A stretch of 64,000 bases of DNA from Salinisphaera sp002433465 (GTDB taxonomy: Bacteria > Pseudomonadota > Gammaproteobacteria > Nevskiales > Salinisphaeraceae): assembly GCF_040361435.1 (NCBI RefSeq), contig NZ_APNL01000006.1:62001-126000 (forward strand), given 5' to 3'. This document shows, piece after piece, positions 24,944 through 33,303 of this stretch (positions within the stretch are counted from its first letter, which is position 1; the number at the start of each line of letters is the position of its first letter). Under the pieces are notes generated by a model. It was not told where the DNA came from. It was given only the letters and a program-made list of their open reading frames with translations, and did not search any database. The position numbers and the translations under genes were made by a program.

Positions 24944-25467
24944 GGCCGGGTCCGTGCGTTCACCAGCTGGCAGGCACAGCTGCGTGCGGCATCGATTACC
25001 GCCGCGCCGCGGTAGGTGGCAGCCGTGGTTGCGCCTTCGAACAGCGCCAGAATCTGATCGGCCAGTTGTGTATCCGCCTGGCCGGTTTCGCGCACGACCA
25101 GTTCGGCGATGTGTTCGATCAACTGCTGATGGTAGGCGGCGACCTCGGCGGCGATCTCGGGTATGTCGCCGCCGGTTTCGGCTTCGGCCCGGAAAAACAG
25201 GCAGCCGCGTATGCCCTCTGCGGCAAACCATTCGGCCAGCGAGTCGAACAGCGCGGTCGTCGTGCTGAAATCGGTGTGCTCGAAGAAACGGCGGTGGCGT
25301 TCGGACAGTACCCGCGCCATCAACGCATTCTTGTTGCCCGCATGCTTGTAGACGGTTCGGCTCGAAAGCCGTGCTTCGCGAACCAGTTTGCCCATGCCCG
25401 TGGCATTGAAACCGTTGCGATCGAACAGGCGTTCTGCAGCCGCCAGCAGCTGTTGGTCAATATCCAT
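24940..25467 (-). CDS. TetR-family transcriptional repressor
   Basis: 175-residue regulator. The N-terminal helix-turn-helix (about 8-52) reads LLAAAERLFDRNGFNATGMGKLVREARLSSRTVYKHAGNKNALM, and the rest is a helical ligand-binding domain. It heads a two-gene operon with the MFS pump. A perfect 22-bp palindrome 7 bp upstream of its start is the obvious operator, so it most likely represses itself and the pump. Confidence 0.92.
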   Translation of the reverse strand: MDIDQQLLAAAERLFDRNGFNATGMGKLVREARLSSRTVYKHAGNKNALMARVLSERHRRFFEHTDFSTTTALFDSLAEWFAAEGIRGCLFFRAEAETGGDIPEIAAEVAAYHQQLIEHIAELVVRETGQADTQLADQILALFEGATTAATYRGAAVIDAARSCACQLVNARTRP

Positions 25468-25474
25468 GAGCCCA

Positions 25475-25496
25475 AGGTAAAACGATCGTTTTACCT
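25475..25496. promoter_or_regulatory. TetR operator, perfect 22-bp palindrome
   Basis: The half-site AGGTAAAACGA (25475-25485) is followed directly by its exact complement (25486-25496). It lies 7 bp upstream of the tetR start codon, where bound protein would block the promoter or early transcription. Size and symmetry fit a TetR dimer or dimer pair. Confidence 0.88.
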
Positions 25497-25697
25497 GCGT
25501 CAGCCGCGTGGGCGTGGCGCGGCGGTCGCTGCATGATCCGCTTTCGCGCGCAGACCGCGGATGGCCGATCGGCCGGCATGCAACGCAGGTCGGTTCGGCA
25601 ACCGCGGGCGCAAGTCGTAGCGGCCGCGAATGAATGTCTGGAAAGCGGCAGGAATATGGGCGCGGCGTGCTGGCCGCCGCCGGGCCGGGCGGCGTGC

Positions 25698-26447
25698 CTA
25701 GCCGGCCAGATCGCCCCAGAGCGACTGCAGCGCGGCGAGTGCCGCCATGCCCGCGGTTTCGGTACGCAGCACGCGCGGACCGAGGGTGATGGGCTGCCAG
25801 CCGGCGGCTTCGGCGCTGGAGATTTCGGCCTCGGACAGGCCCGATTCGGGGCCGATGAGCAGCGTCGTGCGCGTGTTTTTCGCCAGCGCGGTCAGGCCGG
25901 TGGTGGCGGTAGGGGCGAGCATCAGTCGCAGGCCGTCGGTATGCGCGTCTTCATCGAGTGTCTGTGCCAGGTGGGTGGCGGGATGAAGCGGCGGGCATAC
26001 GAGCCGGCCGCTCTGTTCGGCTGCGGATTCGACCACCGCCTGCCAGTGCGCCTGTTTCTTGGCCAGCCGGTCGCCTTCAAGCTTGACCTTGCCGCGTTCG
26101 GTAAACACAGGGCGGATGGCGGTCACGCCCAGCTCCACGGCCTTGGCCAGGGCAAAGTCCATGCGATCGCCGCGGGCGATGGCCTGATAGAGGGTGATCG
26201 ACAGCGACGATTCGCGCTCTGGCGAATGCTGGGTTTCCACGGCGAGCGTCATGCGCTTGCGCTCGGCCTGGACGATACGCGCGCCGTATTCATGACCGTC
26301 GCCGTTGAACAGCGTGACCGGGGCGTCCGCGCCCAGGCGCAGAACGGTGGCCAGGTGATGACGCTTGGCGTCGGCCAGTTCGATCGCCTCGCCGACCGCC
26401 AAAGGGCTCTCGACGAATACCCGCGGAACGTGGGCCCGGCGACTCAT
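25698..26447 (-). CDS. rsmE: 16S rRNA m3U1498 methyltransferase RsmE
   Basis: 249-residue SPOUT-fold methyltransferase that methylates N3 of U1498 in 16S rRNA. It begins with the PUA-like segment RVFVESPLAVGEAIELADAKRHHLATVLRLG and ends with the SAM-binding knot: TLLIGPESGLSEAEISSAEAAGWQPITLGPRVLRTETAGMAAL, where the GPESGLSE and LGPRVLRTETA parts are diagnostic. Its start overlaps the argA stop (ATGA), so it is translated with argA. Confidence 0.96.
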   Translation of the reverse strand: MSRRAHVPRVFVESPLAVGEAIELADAKRHHLATVLRLGADAPVTLFNGDGHEYGARIVQAERKRMTLAVETQHSPERESSLSITLYQAIARGDRMDFALAKAVELGVTAIRPVFTERGKVKLEGDRLAKKQAHWQAVVESAAEQSGRLVCPPLHPATHLAQTLDEDAHTDGLRLMLAPTATTGLTALAKNTRTTLLIGPESGLSEAEISSAEAAGWQPITLGPRVLRTETAGMAALAALQSLWGDLAG

Positions 26448-27814
26448 GCCAGCTCCTTGATCAGCACCGCCGAGTTGCGCTGGTAGTTGTAGAGCGCGCG
26501 CTTGGCCAACGGCAGTGCACCCAGGTCGGCCGGGGCAAAGCCGTGTTCGACGAACCAGTGCGGTGTTTTGGTGGTGAGCACGAAGATACGTGCCAAACCG
26601 GCGGCGCGCGCCCGGCGTTCGACCTCCACCAATAGACGTTCGGCCCGGTCCTGGCCGCGATAGTCCGGATGTACGGCCACGCAGGCCAGCTCGCCCACAC
26701 TTTCCTCGGCATAGGGCATGAGCGAACAGCAGGCGGTGATCAGGCCGTCGCGTTCGAGCACCACGTAATGGCCGATATCCAGCTCGATCTGTTCGCGCGA
26801 ACGCGCCACGAGAATACCCGCCTCGGCCAGAGGCTCGATGAGCGCGAGCACGCCGCCGAGATCATCGGCGGTCGCGGTGCGGGTGATGTCGTAGGTGTCG
26901 GCGGCGATCATGGTGCCGGCGCCGTCGCGCGAATACAGCTCGCTGAGCAGGGCGCCGTCGGTATCGAAGCTCACCAGATGGGCGCGCGCCACGCCGGCCT
27001 GACACGCGTTGATCGCGGCCTGCAGGCGAGCCCGATCGGCGGCCTGTAACGGCGCGGATTCGGTCGCCAGCAGCCGGCGTGCGGTCTGGATATCCAGCTC
27101 TGCCGGCGTATCGGCAAAGCGTTCGTGCAGGGACGCGCCCGGGTGCAGCACGACGAACTTGTCGGCGGCCAGCGCCGTGGCGGTCGCGGTGGCGACCTCT
27201 TCGGCATACAGGTTGAAGATTTCGCCGGACGGCGAATAGCCCACACAGGACATCAACACGATGGTGCCGCGCTCCAGATGCGCGTTGATGCTGGCCACGT
27301 CGATACGCCGGACTTCGCCGGTATGGCCATGATCGATACCGCCGGCGATGCCTACCGGACGGGCCGTGACCAGATTGCCGCTGGCAGTCACGATGCGGGC
27401 GCCGCCCATGGGCGTGCTCGCCAGACTGGTCGACAACAGCGCTTCCATATCCATTTGCAGGCTGCCGACCGCGCGTTTCACGCAGGCAAGTGCGGCGCTG
27501 TCGGTCACGCGTACGCCGTCGACGAAGCGGGTCGAAAGACCGGCATCGGCCAGCGCGGCATCGATCTGCGGGCGCGCGCCGAACACGATGACCAGCCGTA
27601 CGCCCAGGCTGGCGAGCAGCGCGATGTCGTATACCAGATCGGCAAAGGCCGGGGATGCTGCGGCCTCGCCCGGCACATGGATAACGAACGTACGCCCGCG
27701 ATGGGCATGCACATAGGGCGCGCTCGCACGCAGCGAGGCGACCATGTCGGGATGGCGCGGTTCGGCGTTGCCCGCGGGGGCGAGCGGCTGCGAGGCAGTG
27801 TGCGTCTGGTTCAT
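26444..27814 (-). CDS. argA: N-acetylglutamate synthase
   Basis: 456-residue first enzyme of arginine synthesis, acetylating glutamate. The N-terminal amino-acid-kinase-like domain (about 20-285) contains FVIHVPGEAAASPAFADLVYDIALLASLGVRLVIVFGARPQID, and the C-terminal GNAT domain (about 310-456) has ELACVAVHPDYRGQDRAERLL and TTKTPHWFVEHGFAP. This two-domain arrangement with intact acetyl-CoA site is the classical ArgA and is expected to be feedback-inhibited by arginine. It begins 24 bp after the argE stop, in an argE-argA-rsmE run. Confidence 0.96.
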   Translation of the reverse strand: MNQTHTASQPLAPAGNAEPRHPDMVASLRASAPYVHAHRGRTFVIHVPGEAAASPAFADLVYDIALLASLGVRLVIVFGARPQIDAALADAGLSTRFVDGVRVTDSAALACVKRAVGSLQMDMEALLSTSLASTPMGGARIVTASGNLVTARPVGIAGGIDHGHTGEVRRIDVASINAHLERGTIVLMSCVGYSPSGEIFNLYAEEVATATATALAADKFVVLHPGASLHERFADTPAELDIQTARRLLATESAPLQAADRARLQAAINACQAGVARAHLVSFDTDGALLSELYSRDGAGTMIAADTYDITRTATADDLGGVLALIEPLAEAGILVARSREQIELDIGHYVVLERDGLITACCSLMPYAEESVGELACVAVHPDYRGQDRAERLLVEVERRARAAGLARIFVLTTKTPHWFVEHGFAPADLGALPLAKRALYNYQRNSAVLIKELA

Positions 27815-27838
27815 CCGAATATTATGCGGGTGTCGCGG

Positions 27839-29014
27839 CTAGCGGGCGAGGCAGAAGCGCTCGATGAGCCCGTGCAGGATGCGCTGCATCGGCGCGACGC
27901 GTTCGACGGCCAGATATTCGTTGGGCTGATGCGCCTGGGCGATATCGCCCGGGCCGAGCACTACGCTGTCCATGCCCATGGCGTTGTAGAACGAACCTTC
28001 GGTACCGAAATCCACGGCGGCTGCGGCCTGTCCGGACAACTCCTCGCAGGCGGTGACGATCGGCGAGTCGCCGGCGGTCTCGAACGCCGGCGTGCCGGTG
28101 AACAGCTCACGGAAATGAATCGTGCAGTCGCTGTCGGCGAGCGCGTCGGCCACGCGTTCATGCAGTTCGGCGCGCAGTCCGTCGCTGGTCATGCCGGGCA
28201 GAAAACGCAGGTCCATATCGAGTCGGCAGCGGGCCGGAATGCGATTGGCGTTGTCGCCGCCCGAGATCGCGCCCAGGTTGAGAGTGGCATGGGGGACGGG
28301 GAAACCGGCGATGCGCTGGCGCTCGACCAGTTCGTCGCGCAGGGCGCGAATCGCGGTGAGCGCGCGATACATGCCCTCAATGGCGTTGGCGCCGAGGGCA
28401 GGATTGCTGGAATGCCCGGAGGCACCGTGCACCTCCAGCGTTTCCATGAAAATACCCTTGTGCTGGCGAATCGGCACCAGATTGGTGGGCTCGCCGATCA
28501 CGCAGTAGCGGCCCGGCCGCTGGCCGTTTTCGCGGTGCGCGTCGAGCAGGGCCCGGGCGCCGTCCATGCCGCATTCCTCGTCGGCCGATACCAGCAGGCT
28601 CACGGGTGCGGACAATTTTTCGGCCGCGTATTCGCTGGCCACGGCGGCGGCGATCGCGATAAAGCCTTTCATGTCGCAGCTGCCCAGGCCGTAGAGCTTG
28701 CCGTCGCGCTCGGTGAGGCTAAAGGGGTCGCTGTGCCAGCCGTTATCGTCATAGGGCACGGTATCGATATGGCCGGCGAACACCAGTCCGTGCTCGCTGG
28801 CTTGCTCGGCCGTGCCCAGGCGCGCGACCAGGTTCACCTTGTCGTCGCGCTCAGGCATGGGCGTGATCGTGCAGGCAAAACCGGCCTGTTCGAGTGCGTC
28901 GGCCAGGTCTTCGACGGCGGCGCGATTGCCGCAGTCTAGGCTCGGGTTGTCGCTGCTGATGGTGCGATGCCCGATCAGCGTGGCCAGGGTTTGTTGCCAG
29001 TCGAGTACTGTCAT
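27839..29014 (-). CDS. argE: Acetylornithine deacetylase
   Basis: 391-residue M20 metallopeptidase-family enzyme that releases acetate from N-acetylornithine. Metal and catalytic segments are LVFAGHIDTVP (His and Asp), YGLGSCDMKGFIA, LVSADEECGMDGA (catalytic Glu pair), IGEPTNL and, near the C-terminus, FGTEGSFYNAMGMDSVVLGPGD. The ATG at 29014 (TVLDWQQTLATLIGHRTIS...) fits the family N-terminus; open frame further upstream has no homology. Together with argA it covers the acetyl-entry and acetyl-exit steps of the linear arginine pathway. Confidence 0.95.
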   Translation of the reverse strand: MTVLDWQQTLATLIGHRTISSDNPSLDCGNRAAVEDLADALEQAGFACTITPMPERDDKVNLVARLGTAEQASEHGLVFAGHIDTVPYDDNGWHSDPFSLTERDGKLYGLGSCDMKGFIAIAAAVASEYAAEKLSAPVSLLVSADEECGMDGARALLDAHRENGQRPGRYCVIGEPTNLVPIRQHKGIFMETLEVHGASGHSSNPALGANAIEGMYRALTAIRALRDELVERQRIAGFPVPHATLNLGAISGGDNANRIPARCRLDMDLRFLPGMTSDGLRAELHERVADALADSDCTIHFRELFTGTPAFETAGDSPIVTACEELSGQAAAAVDFGTEGSFYNAMGMDSVVLGPGDIAQAHQPNEYLAVERVAPMQRILHGLIERFCLAR

Positions 29015-29148
29015 ATTCGGTTTGTATGGTCGGCCTGCGCCGGCCTGTATATCGTCGGAACACCGCATGGTATACCCGCGGTTCGAAACTTGATGAAGTC
29101 GAGTGGCGTAAGCCAGGTCGACTATCCACGTATGAGGGTCATGCAACC

Positions 29149-29526
29149 ATGACGAAACCAATGCGATTGTTGAAAACACCGGTAGTGGCATGGCTGCTTG
29201 CCGCCAGCCTCGGCGTGGCCGGTTCGACGGCCGTGTTCGCGGCCGAGCAGAAGATCTTCATCGACCCGGAAAGCGGCGAAATCGTCGCGCCGCCGGCGGA
29301 AAAGCGGGAAGCCCCGAAACCGGGTGAGGCCGCCCAGAAGACGCGCGCCCCGGCGCCGAAGGCCTGGACCAACAGCGAAGGCGCACAGATGTTGACCCCC
29401 CGTTTTGAATCCGCGCCGCGCACGCGCGCGGTGCGTTGTGCGGACGGCAGTCTGCATATGGGCCACGTTGGCCACGACGAAGCCAGCGATGGCACGGAGG
29501 CGTTATGCGCTACGCACGATCGTTAG
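29149..29526 (+). CDS. Small secreted protein of the JDVT-CTERM locus, unknown function
   Basis: 125 residues with a signal peptide (KTPVVAWLLAASLGVAGSTAVFA, cleavage near residue 33). The mature protein starts AEQKIFIDPESGEIVAPPAEKREAP, is rich in Pro/Ala/Lys in the middle, and ends with a segment bearing two Cys (VRCADGSLHMGH ... ALCATHDR) and several His. The DPESGEI...PP string recalls small proteins that accompany C-terminal sorting systems, but I cannot assign a family. Its last 22 bp overlap the metalloprotease gene, so the two are coupled. Divergent from argE. Confidence 0.7.
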   Translation: MTKPMRLLKTPVVAWLLAASLGVAGSTAVFAAEQKIFIDPESGEIVAPPAEKREAPKPGEAAQKTRAPAPKAWTNSEGAQMLTPRFESAPRTRAVRCADGSLHMGHVGHDEASDGTEALCATHDR

Positions 29527-30773
29527 CCGGAGCCACAACGCTCGGCATGGCCCTGCTGTTCGGCACGGCCTCGACCGCCAGCGCCGCCGACATGGTGCTG
29601 GTCGTCAACGACGGCCCCGACAGCGGCTTCAACGACCCCACGCCGGTCGCACCGGAAGGTGGCAATAACGGCGCCACGCTGGGACAGCAGCGCCGCATCG
29701 CTTTCCAGTACGCCGCCGATATCCTGGGCAGCCGAATTGACAGCAGGGTTCCGATTCGCATCGTCGCCGACTTCGACGAGACGTTGAGCTGCGACCCAGA
29801 GAGCGCGACCTTGGGCGCGGCCGGGCCGATAAGCTACGTCGCCAATTTCACCACGACCAGCCGCGCGCGAAGCAACGTCTTCTATCCGCTGGCGCTGGCG
29901 AACGCCCTGCGTGGTTCGCGGGTGCCGGATACGGCAAACGATATCCGTGCCACGTTCAATCCGACTCTCGACGAGGGCACCGGTTGCCTGAAGGGTGCCA
30001 GCTGGTACTACGGCATCAACGGCGTAACGCCCAGCGACCGCCCGAGCTTCGTAAGCACGGTAGAACACGAACTCACGCACGGCGTGGGCTTCATATCGCT
30101 GGTCGCGCTCATCGACAACGCCAACTCGCGAGCCGGGCAGTTTCCGCAGACCAGCGACGGCGGCGCACGCTTGCCCGATATTTACAGCACCTTCATCCAG
30201 GATCTGTCCTTCCCCGGCGACCCGCTCTGGACCGAGCTCACCGACGAGCAGCGTGCCCAGTCCTTGACCAACAGCGAAAACGTGGTCTGGAGCGATATCA
30301 ATACCGGCAGCCGCGCGGCCAGTATTCTCACCGACGGTCTTAAGGAGGGCCGGGTGATGCTGTATGCGCCGTCGCCTGTCAGTCCCGGCAGCTCGATCTC
30401 GCACTGGGACGAGTCGCTTTCTCCGGACCAGATCATGGAGCCTTTTGCCACCGGCAACGACAATGTCGCCAGCGGCATCGGTCTGACCACCTGCGTGCTT
30501 GAAGACATCGGTTGGACGCTGGCTAACGGCGCGCGTTGCCCGGACGAGGCCGATCAGGCCATCGCCGAGCCTGACGACGACACCGAGGAAGAACCTGCCG
30601 AACCCGTCACCGAACCGGTGGTGAGCACGGGTGGTTCTTCAAGTTCGGACAGCAGCAGCGGCAGCAGCGGCGGCGGCTGTACGCTGACCGGCGAAGGTCG
30701 TTTCGACCCGCTCTGGGTCCTGCTGCTCGCAGCGGCCGCGGTTGGGGTGGGTCGCCGTCGTCGGCTCGTCTGA
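29505..30773 (+). CDS. Secreted HEXXH metalloprotease-like protein with JDVT-CTERM sorting tail
   Basis: 422 residues. Signal peptide 1-28 (ending ASTASAA). A zincin motif HELTHGVGF has H188, E189 and H192 in place; the third metzincin His (position 198) is Ser, so the third ligand may be distal, for example H300 in SISHWDESLSPDQIMEPF, whose Met311 resembles a Met-turn. Residues 350-391 are an acidic then Ser/Gly-rich linker. The tail has an invariant-type Cys392, GRFDP (398-402), a hydrophobic helix (403-416) and four Arg (417-420), the architecture of the JDVT-CTERM sorting signal. It has a GGAGG ribosome site at 29505. The processing protease is encoded next door. Confidence 0.85.
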   Translation: MRYARSLAGATTLGMALLFGTASTASAADMVLVVNDGPDSGFNDPTPVAPEGGNNGATLGQQRRIAFQYAADILGSRIDSRVPIRIVADFDETLSCDPESATLGAAGPISYVANFTTTSRARSNVFYPLALANALRGSRVPDTANDIRATFNPTLDEGTGCLKGASWYYGINGVTPSDRPSFVSTVEHELTHGVGFISLVALIDNANSRAGQFPQTSDGGARLPDIYSTFIQDLSFPGDPLWTELTDEQRAQSLTNSENVVWSDINTGSRAASILTDGLKEGRVMLYAPSPVSPGSSISHWDESLSPDQIMEPFATGNDNVASGIGLTTCVLEDIGWTLANGARCPDEADQAIAEPDDDTEEEPAEPVTEPVVSTGGSSSSDSSSGSSGGGCTLTGEGRFDPLWVLLLAAAAVGVGRRRRLV

Positions 30774-31206
30774 GCCGACACCGCGATCCCCCTGGGGCGA
30801 CCCGGTTTATGCGGCGGCGCTTGTCGCCGCCGTGCCCGCTCTCTGGCTGATCACGCTCGCCACGCCAGCGCAGTTTCTACTGCGCTGGCCGGGCACACAG
30901 GTCTTCGTCTTGGCGGTCGTCGTACTGCCCCTGCTCGAAGAAATAGTGTTTCGGCTCGGCGTGCACGACTGGCTGCGTGGCCGTATGCGCAGGCGCTGGG
31001 GGCCGCTGAGCGCGGCCAATCTCCTGACTGCCGTGCTGTTTGCCGGCGCGCATCTGTTGGCCCATCCGCCGGCCTGGGCGCTGGCGACTTTTTTCCCCGC
31101 GCTCGTATTCGGCGTGCTCTGGGAACGGCATGCCAGGCTCTGGTCGCCGGCGAGCGTGCATGCCTTCTATAACCTCATCTATTTCTGCTGCCTGGGCGTT
31201 GTTTAG
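30742..31206 (+). CDS. mrtJ: CPBP-family glutamic intramembrane protease, MrtJ-like
   Basis: 154-residue membrane protein with four or five hydrophobic segments. The three CPBP/CAAX-protease motifs are complete: E66-E67-x3-R71 (LLEEIVFRLGVHDWL), FAGAH with H104, and HAFYN with H140 and N144. The gene overlaps the upstream metalloprotease by 32 bp. No ATG is available before the first helix, so TTG at 30742 is taken as start. JDVT-CTERM proteins are paired with a small protease of this family that is thought to act at the tail cysteine; adjacency and tail make that assignment strong here. Confidence 0.85.
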   Translation: MGWVAVVGSSEPTPRSPWGDPVYAAALVAAVPALWLITLATPAQFLLRWPGTQVFVLAVVVLPLLEEIVFRLGVHDWLRGRMRRRWGPLSAANLLTAVLFAGAHLLAHPPAWALATFFPALVFGVLWERHARLWSPASVHAFYNLIYFCCLGVV

Positions 31207-31340
31207 AGGCCGGGGGCTGATACGAGGGCGGCGCCCCAGCCCGGCCAAGGTCCGGCCAAGCACAGTCGCCCACGAACTTCGATGCGCCGGGTCAATAGTC
31301 GGCTTTGCTACCATGGCGTATTGCAAAAAAGCAGCGCGAC

Positions 31341-31898
31341 ATGAGCCAAGGCAACAGCCAGAACAACATCTTCGATGCCCTCCAGATAGGCCTGACCCAG
31401 GCCGAGTCGGTACAGACGCCGGGCGAGGTGCACGGCACGCTCACCGGCATGCTCTGTGTCGATAACGAAATCAGCGGCGCGCGCGCGGTCGAAGACGTCA
31501 AGAACGACAAGATCGAAGGCGCGCTGGACGCGCTGCGCGAGATGACCCTGGAAGGCCTGTTCGATCCGGACCTGAGTTTTCAGCCACTGCTGCCGGCCGA
31601 CGATGTCGATCTGGAACGGCGCGTGCAGGCGCTCGCACGCTGGTGTGCCGGTTTTCTCTATGGCCTGAGCGCCGACGGCAGCTTCGATATCAACAACCTC
31701 TCCGGCGAAGTCCGCGAGGTGGTCAACGACCTCACCGAGCTGTCGCGCGCGGGCCTGACCGCCGAAGACGCGGACAACGAATCGGCCGAAGCCGACTATG
31801 CCGAGCTGGTGGAATACGTGCGGGTCGGCGTACAGATGGTCTTCCTCGAGCTTCAGCCCGGGCGCGAAGGGCCCACGCGGCGCGAGTCGCTGCACTAG
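31341..31898 (+). CDS. ygfB: UPF0149/YgfB family protein
   Basis: 185-residue cytoplasmic, acidic, helical protein of the YecA/YgfB group. Conserved segments are EVHGTLTGMLCVDNE near the N-terminus and LARWCAGFLYGLS in the middle; the C-terminus has DYAELVEYVRVGVQMVFLEL. In gammaproteobacteria ygfB stands directly before pepP and ubiH, as here. In Pseudomonas aeruginosa YgfB has been linked to control of ampDh3 and beta-lactam resistance; whether that applies here is unknown. Confidence 0.93.
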   Translation: MSQGNSQNNIFDALQIGLTQAESVQTPGEVHGTLTGMLCVDNEISGARAVEDVKNDKIEGALDALREMTLEGLFDPDLSFQPLLPADDVDLERRVQALARWCAGFLYGLSADGSFDINNLSGEVREVVNDLTELSRAGLTAEDADNESAEADYAELVEYVRVGVQMVFLELQPGREGPTRRESLH

Positions 31899-31953
31899 CA
31901 ATCGCGATGACGGGTTCGGTTTGTTTTCTTGAAAGGCTTGGACGAGGGATCGG

Positions 31954-33303
31954 ATGAGAGACCAATCGCATCTGCAGCACAGCGACGAGCCGGCGATTCA
32001 TGCAGCCCGTCGTGCGCGCATCGCGGATATCGTGGGCCCGGATGGCGTGGCGATGATCGCGGCCACCCCCGAGCGCAACCGCAATAACGATGTCGATTAT
32101 CCCTATCGGCCGAACAGCGATTTTCGCTATCTGACCGGCTTCTGCGAGCCCGAGGCGATCGCGGTGATCGCGCCCGGCTTCGAGGCCGGGGATTACATCC
32201 TGTTCTGTCGTGCCCGCAACGCCGATCAGGAGGTCTGGATCGGCCGGCGGGCCGGTCCGGACGGCGCCATGGCCGACTACGGCGCCGATCAGGCCTTTGC
32301 CATCCACGAATTCGAGGATTGGCTCGCGCGTCTGCTGGACGGCCGTCGCAGGCTCTATCTGTCTTTCGGCACGCATCCCGAATTCGAGCAGAGCGTGCTC
32401 GATCAGCTCGGCGGTATGCGCAGCCAGGGGCGGGGCGGCGTGCCGCCGCGCGAAATCGTGGCCCTCGACGGCCTGCTCCACGACATGCGCCTGCGCAAGT
32501 CCGAACACGAAGTCGCACTCATGCGCCAGGCGGCTGCCACCTCGGCGCGTGCGCACAGCGCGGCCATGCAGGCGGTACGTCCCGGCATGTACGAGTATCA
32601 GCTCGCCGCCGTGCTGCATTACACCTTCGAAAGCGACGGCACGCACTGGGCGTATCCGAGCATTGTCGGGGCGGGCGAGAACGCCTGCGTGCTGCACTAC
32701 ATCGAAAACAGCGCGCCCATGGCCGACGGCGACCTGGTGTTGATCGATGCCGGCGCCGAATATCGCGGCTACGCCGGCGATATCACCCGCAGCTTTCCGG
32801 TGAACGGGCGTTTTTCCGATGCCCAGCGCGAGCTTTACGACATCGTGCTCGCGGCCAACCGGGCCGCGATCGAGGCCGCCCGACCCGGCCAGCCGATGAA
32901 CGCCGTTCATCAGGCGGCGCTAAGAGTGCTGGTGGCGGGGCTGATTGATGTCGGCCTGCTCGAAGGTACGGTCGACGAGGTCATCGCCGCCGAAAGCTAC
33001 CGCGCCTATTTCATGCACGGCACCAGCCACTGGCTGGGCATGGACGTCCACGACGTGGGCGACTATAAAGTGGATGGAGAATGGCGCCTGCTCGAACCCG
33101 GCATGGCGCTGACCGTGGAGCCCGGACTGTATGTCCGGGGCCAGGACAACCCGTCGTCGCGCTTTGCGGATATCGGTATCCGGGTCGAGGACGATATCGT
33201 CATCACCGAAACCGGCTGTGAAGTGCTCACGGCCGACGTGCCCAAGGACGCCGACGAGATCGAGGCATTGATGGCCAAACCCTATCGGAGCGAAACCCCG
33301 TGA
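31954..33303 (+). CDS. pepP: Xaa-Pro aminopeptidase PepP
   Basis: 449-residue cytoplasmic M24 metallopeptidase that removes N-terminal residues before proline. Dinuclear metal ligands are seen in VLIDAGAEYRGYAGDITRSFP (two Asp), GTSHWLGMDVHDVG (His), MALTVEPGLYV (Glu) and IGIRVEDDIVI (Glu). The N-terminal creatinase-like domain starts HAARRARIADIVGPDGVAMIAATPE. A GAGGGA ribosome site precedes the ATG. The stop overlaps the ubiH GTG start. Confidence 0.97.
   Translation: MRDQSHLQHSDEPAIHAARRARIADIVGPDGVAMIAATPERNRNNDVDYPYRPNSDFRYLTGFCEPEAIAVIAPGFEAGDYILFCRARNADQEVWIGRRAGPDGAMADYGADQAFAIHEFEDWLARLLDGRRRLYLSFGTHPEFEQSVLDQLGGMRSQGRGGVPPREIVALDGLLHDMRLRKSEHEVALMRQAAATSARAHSAAMQAVRPGMYEYQLAAVLHYTFESDGTHWAYPSIVGAGENACVLHYIENSAPMADGDLVLIDAGAEYRGYAGDITRSFPVNGRFSDAQRELYDIVLAANRAAIEAARPGQPMNAVHQAALRVLVAGLIDVGLLEGTVDEVIAAESYRAYFMHGTSHWLGMDVHDVGDYKVDGEWRLLEPGMALTVEPGLYVRGQDNPSSRFADIGIRVEDDIVITETGCEVLTADVPKDADEIEALMAKPYRSETP

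Noticed and set aside
27125..28939. A 604-codon open frame on the plus strand
   Set aside because: Antisense to argA and argE, whose catalytic motifs are intact. Translation shows no domain.
31732..32910. A 392-codon open frame on the minus strand
   Set aside because: Antisense to ygfB and pepP; no supporting motif.
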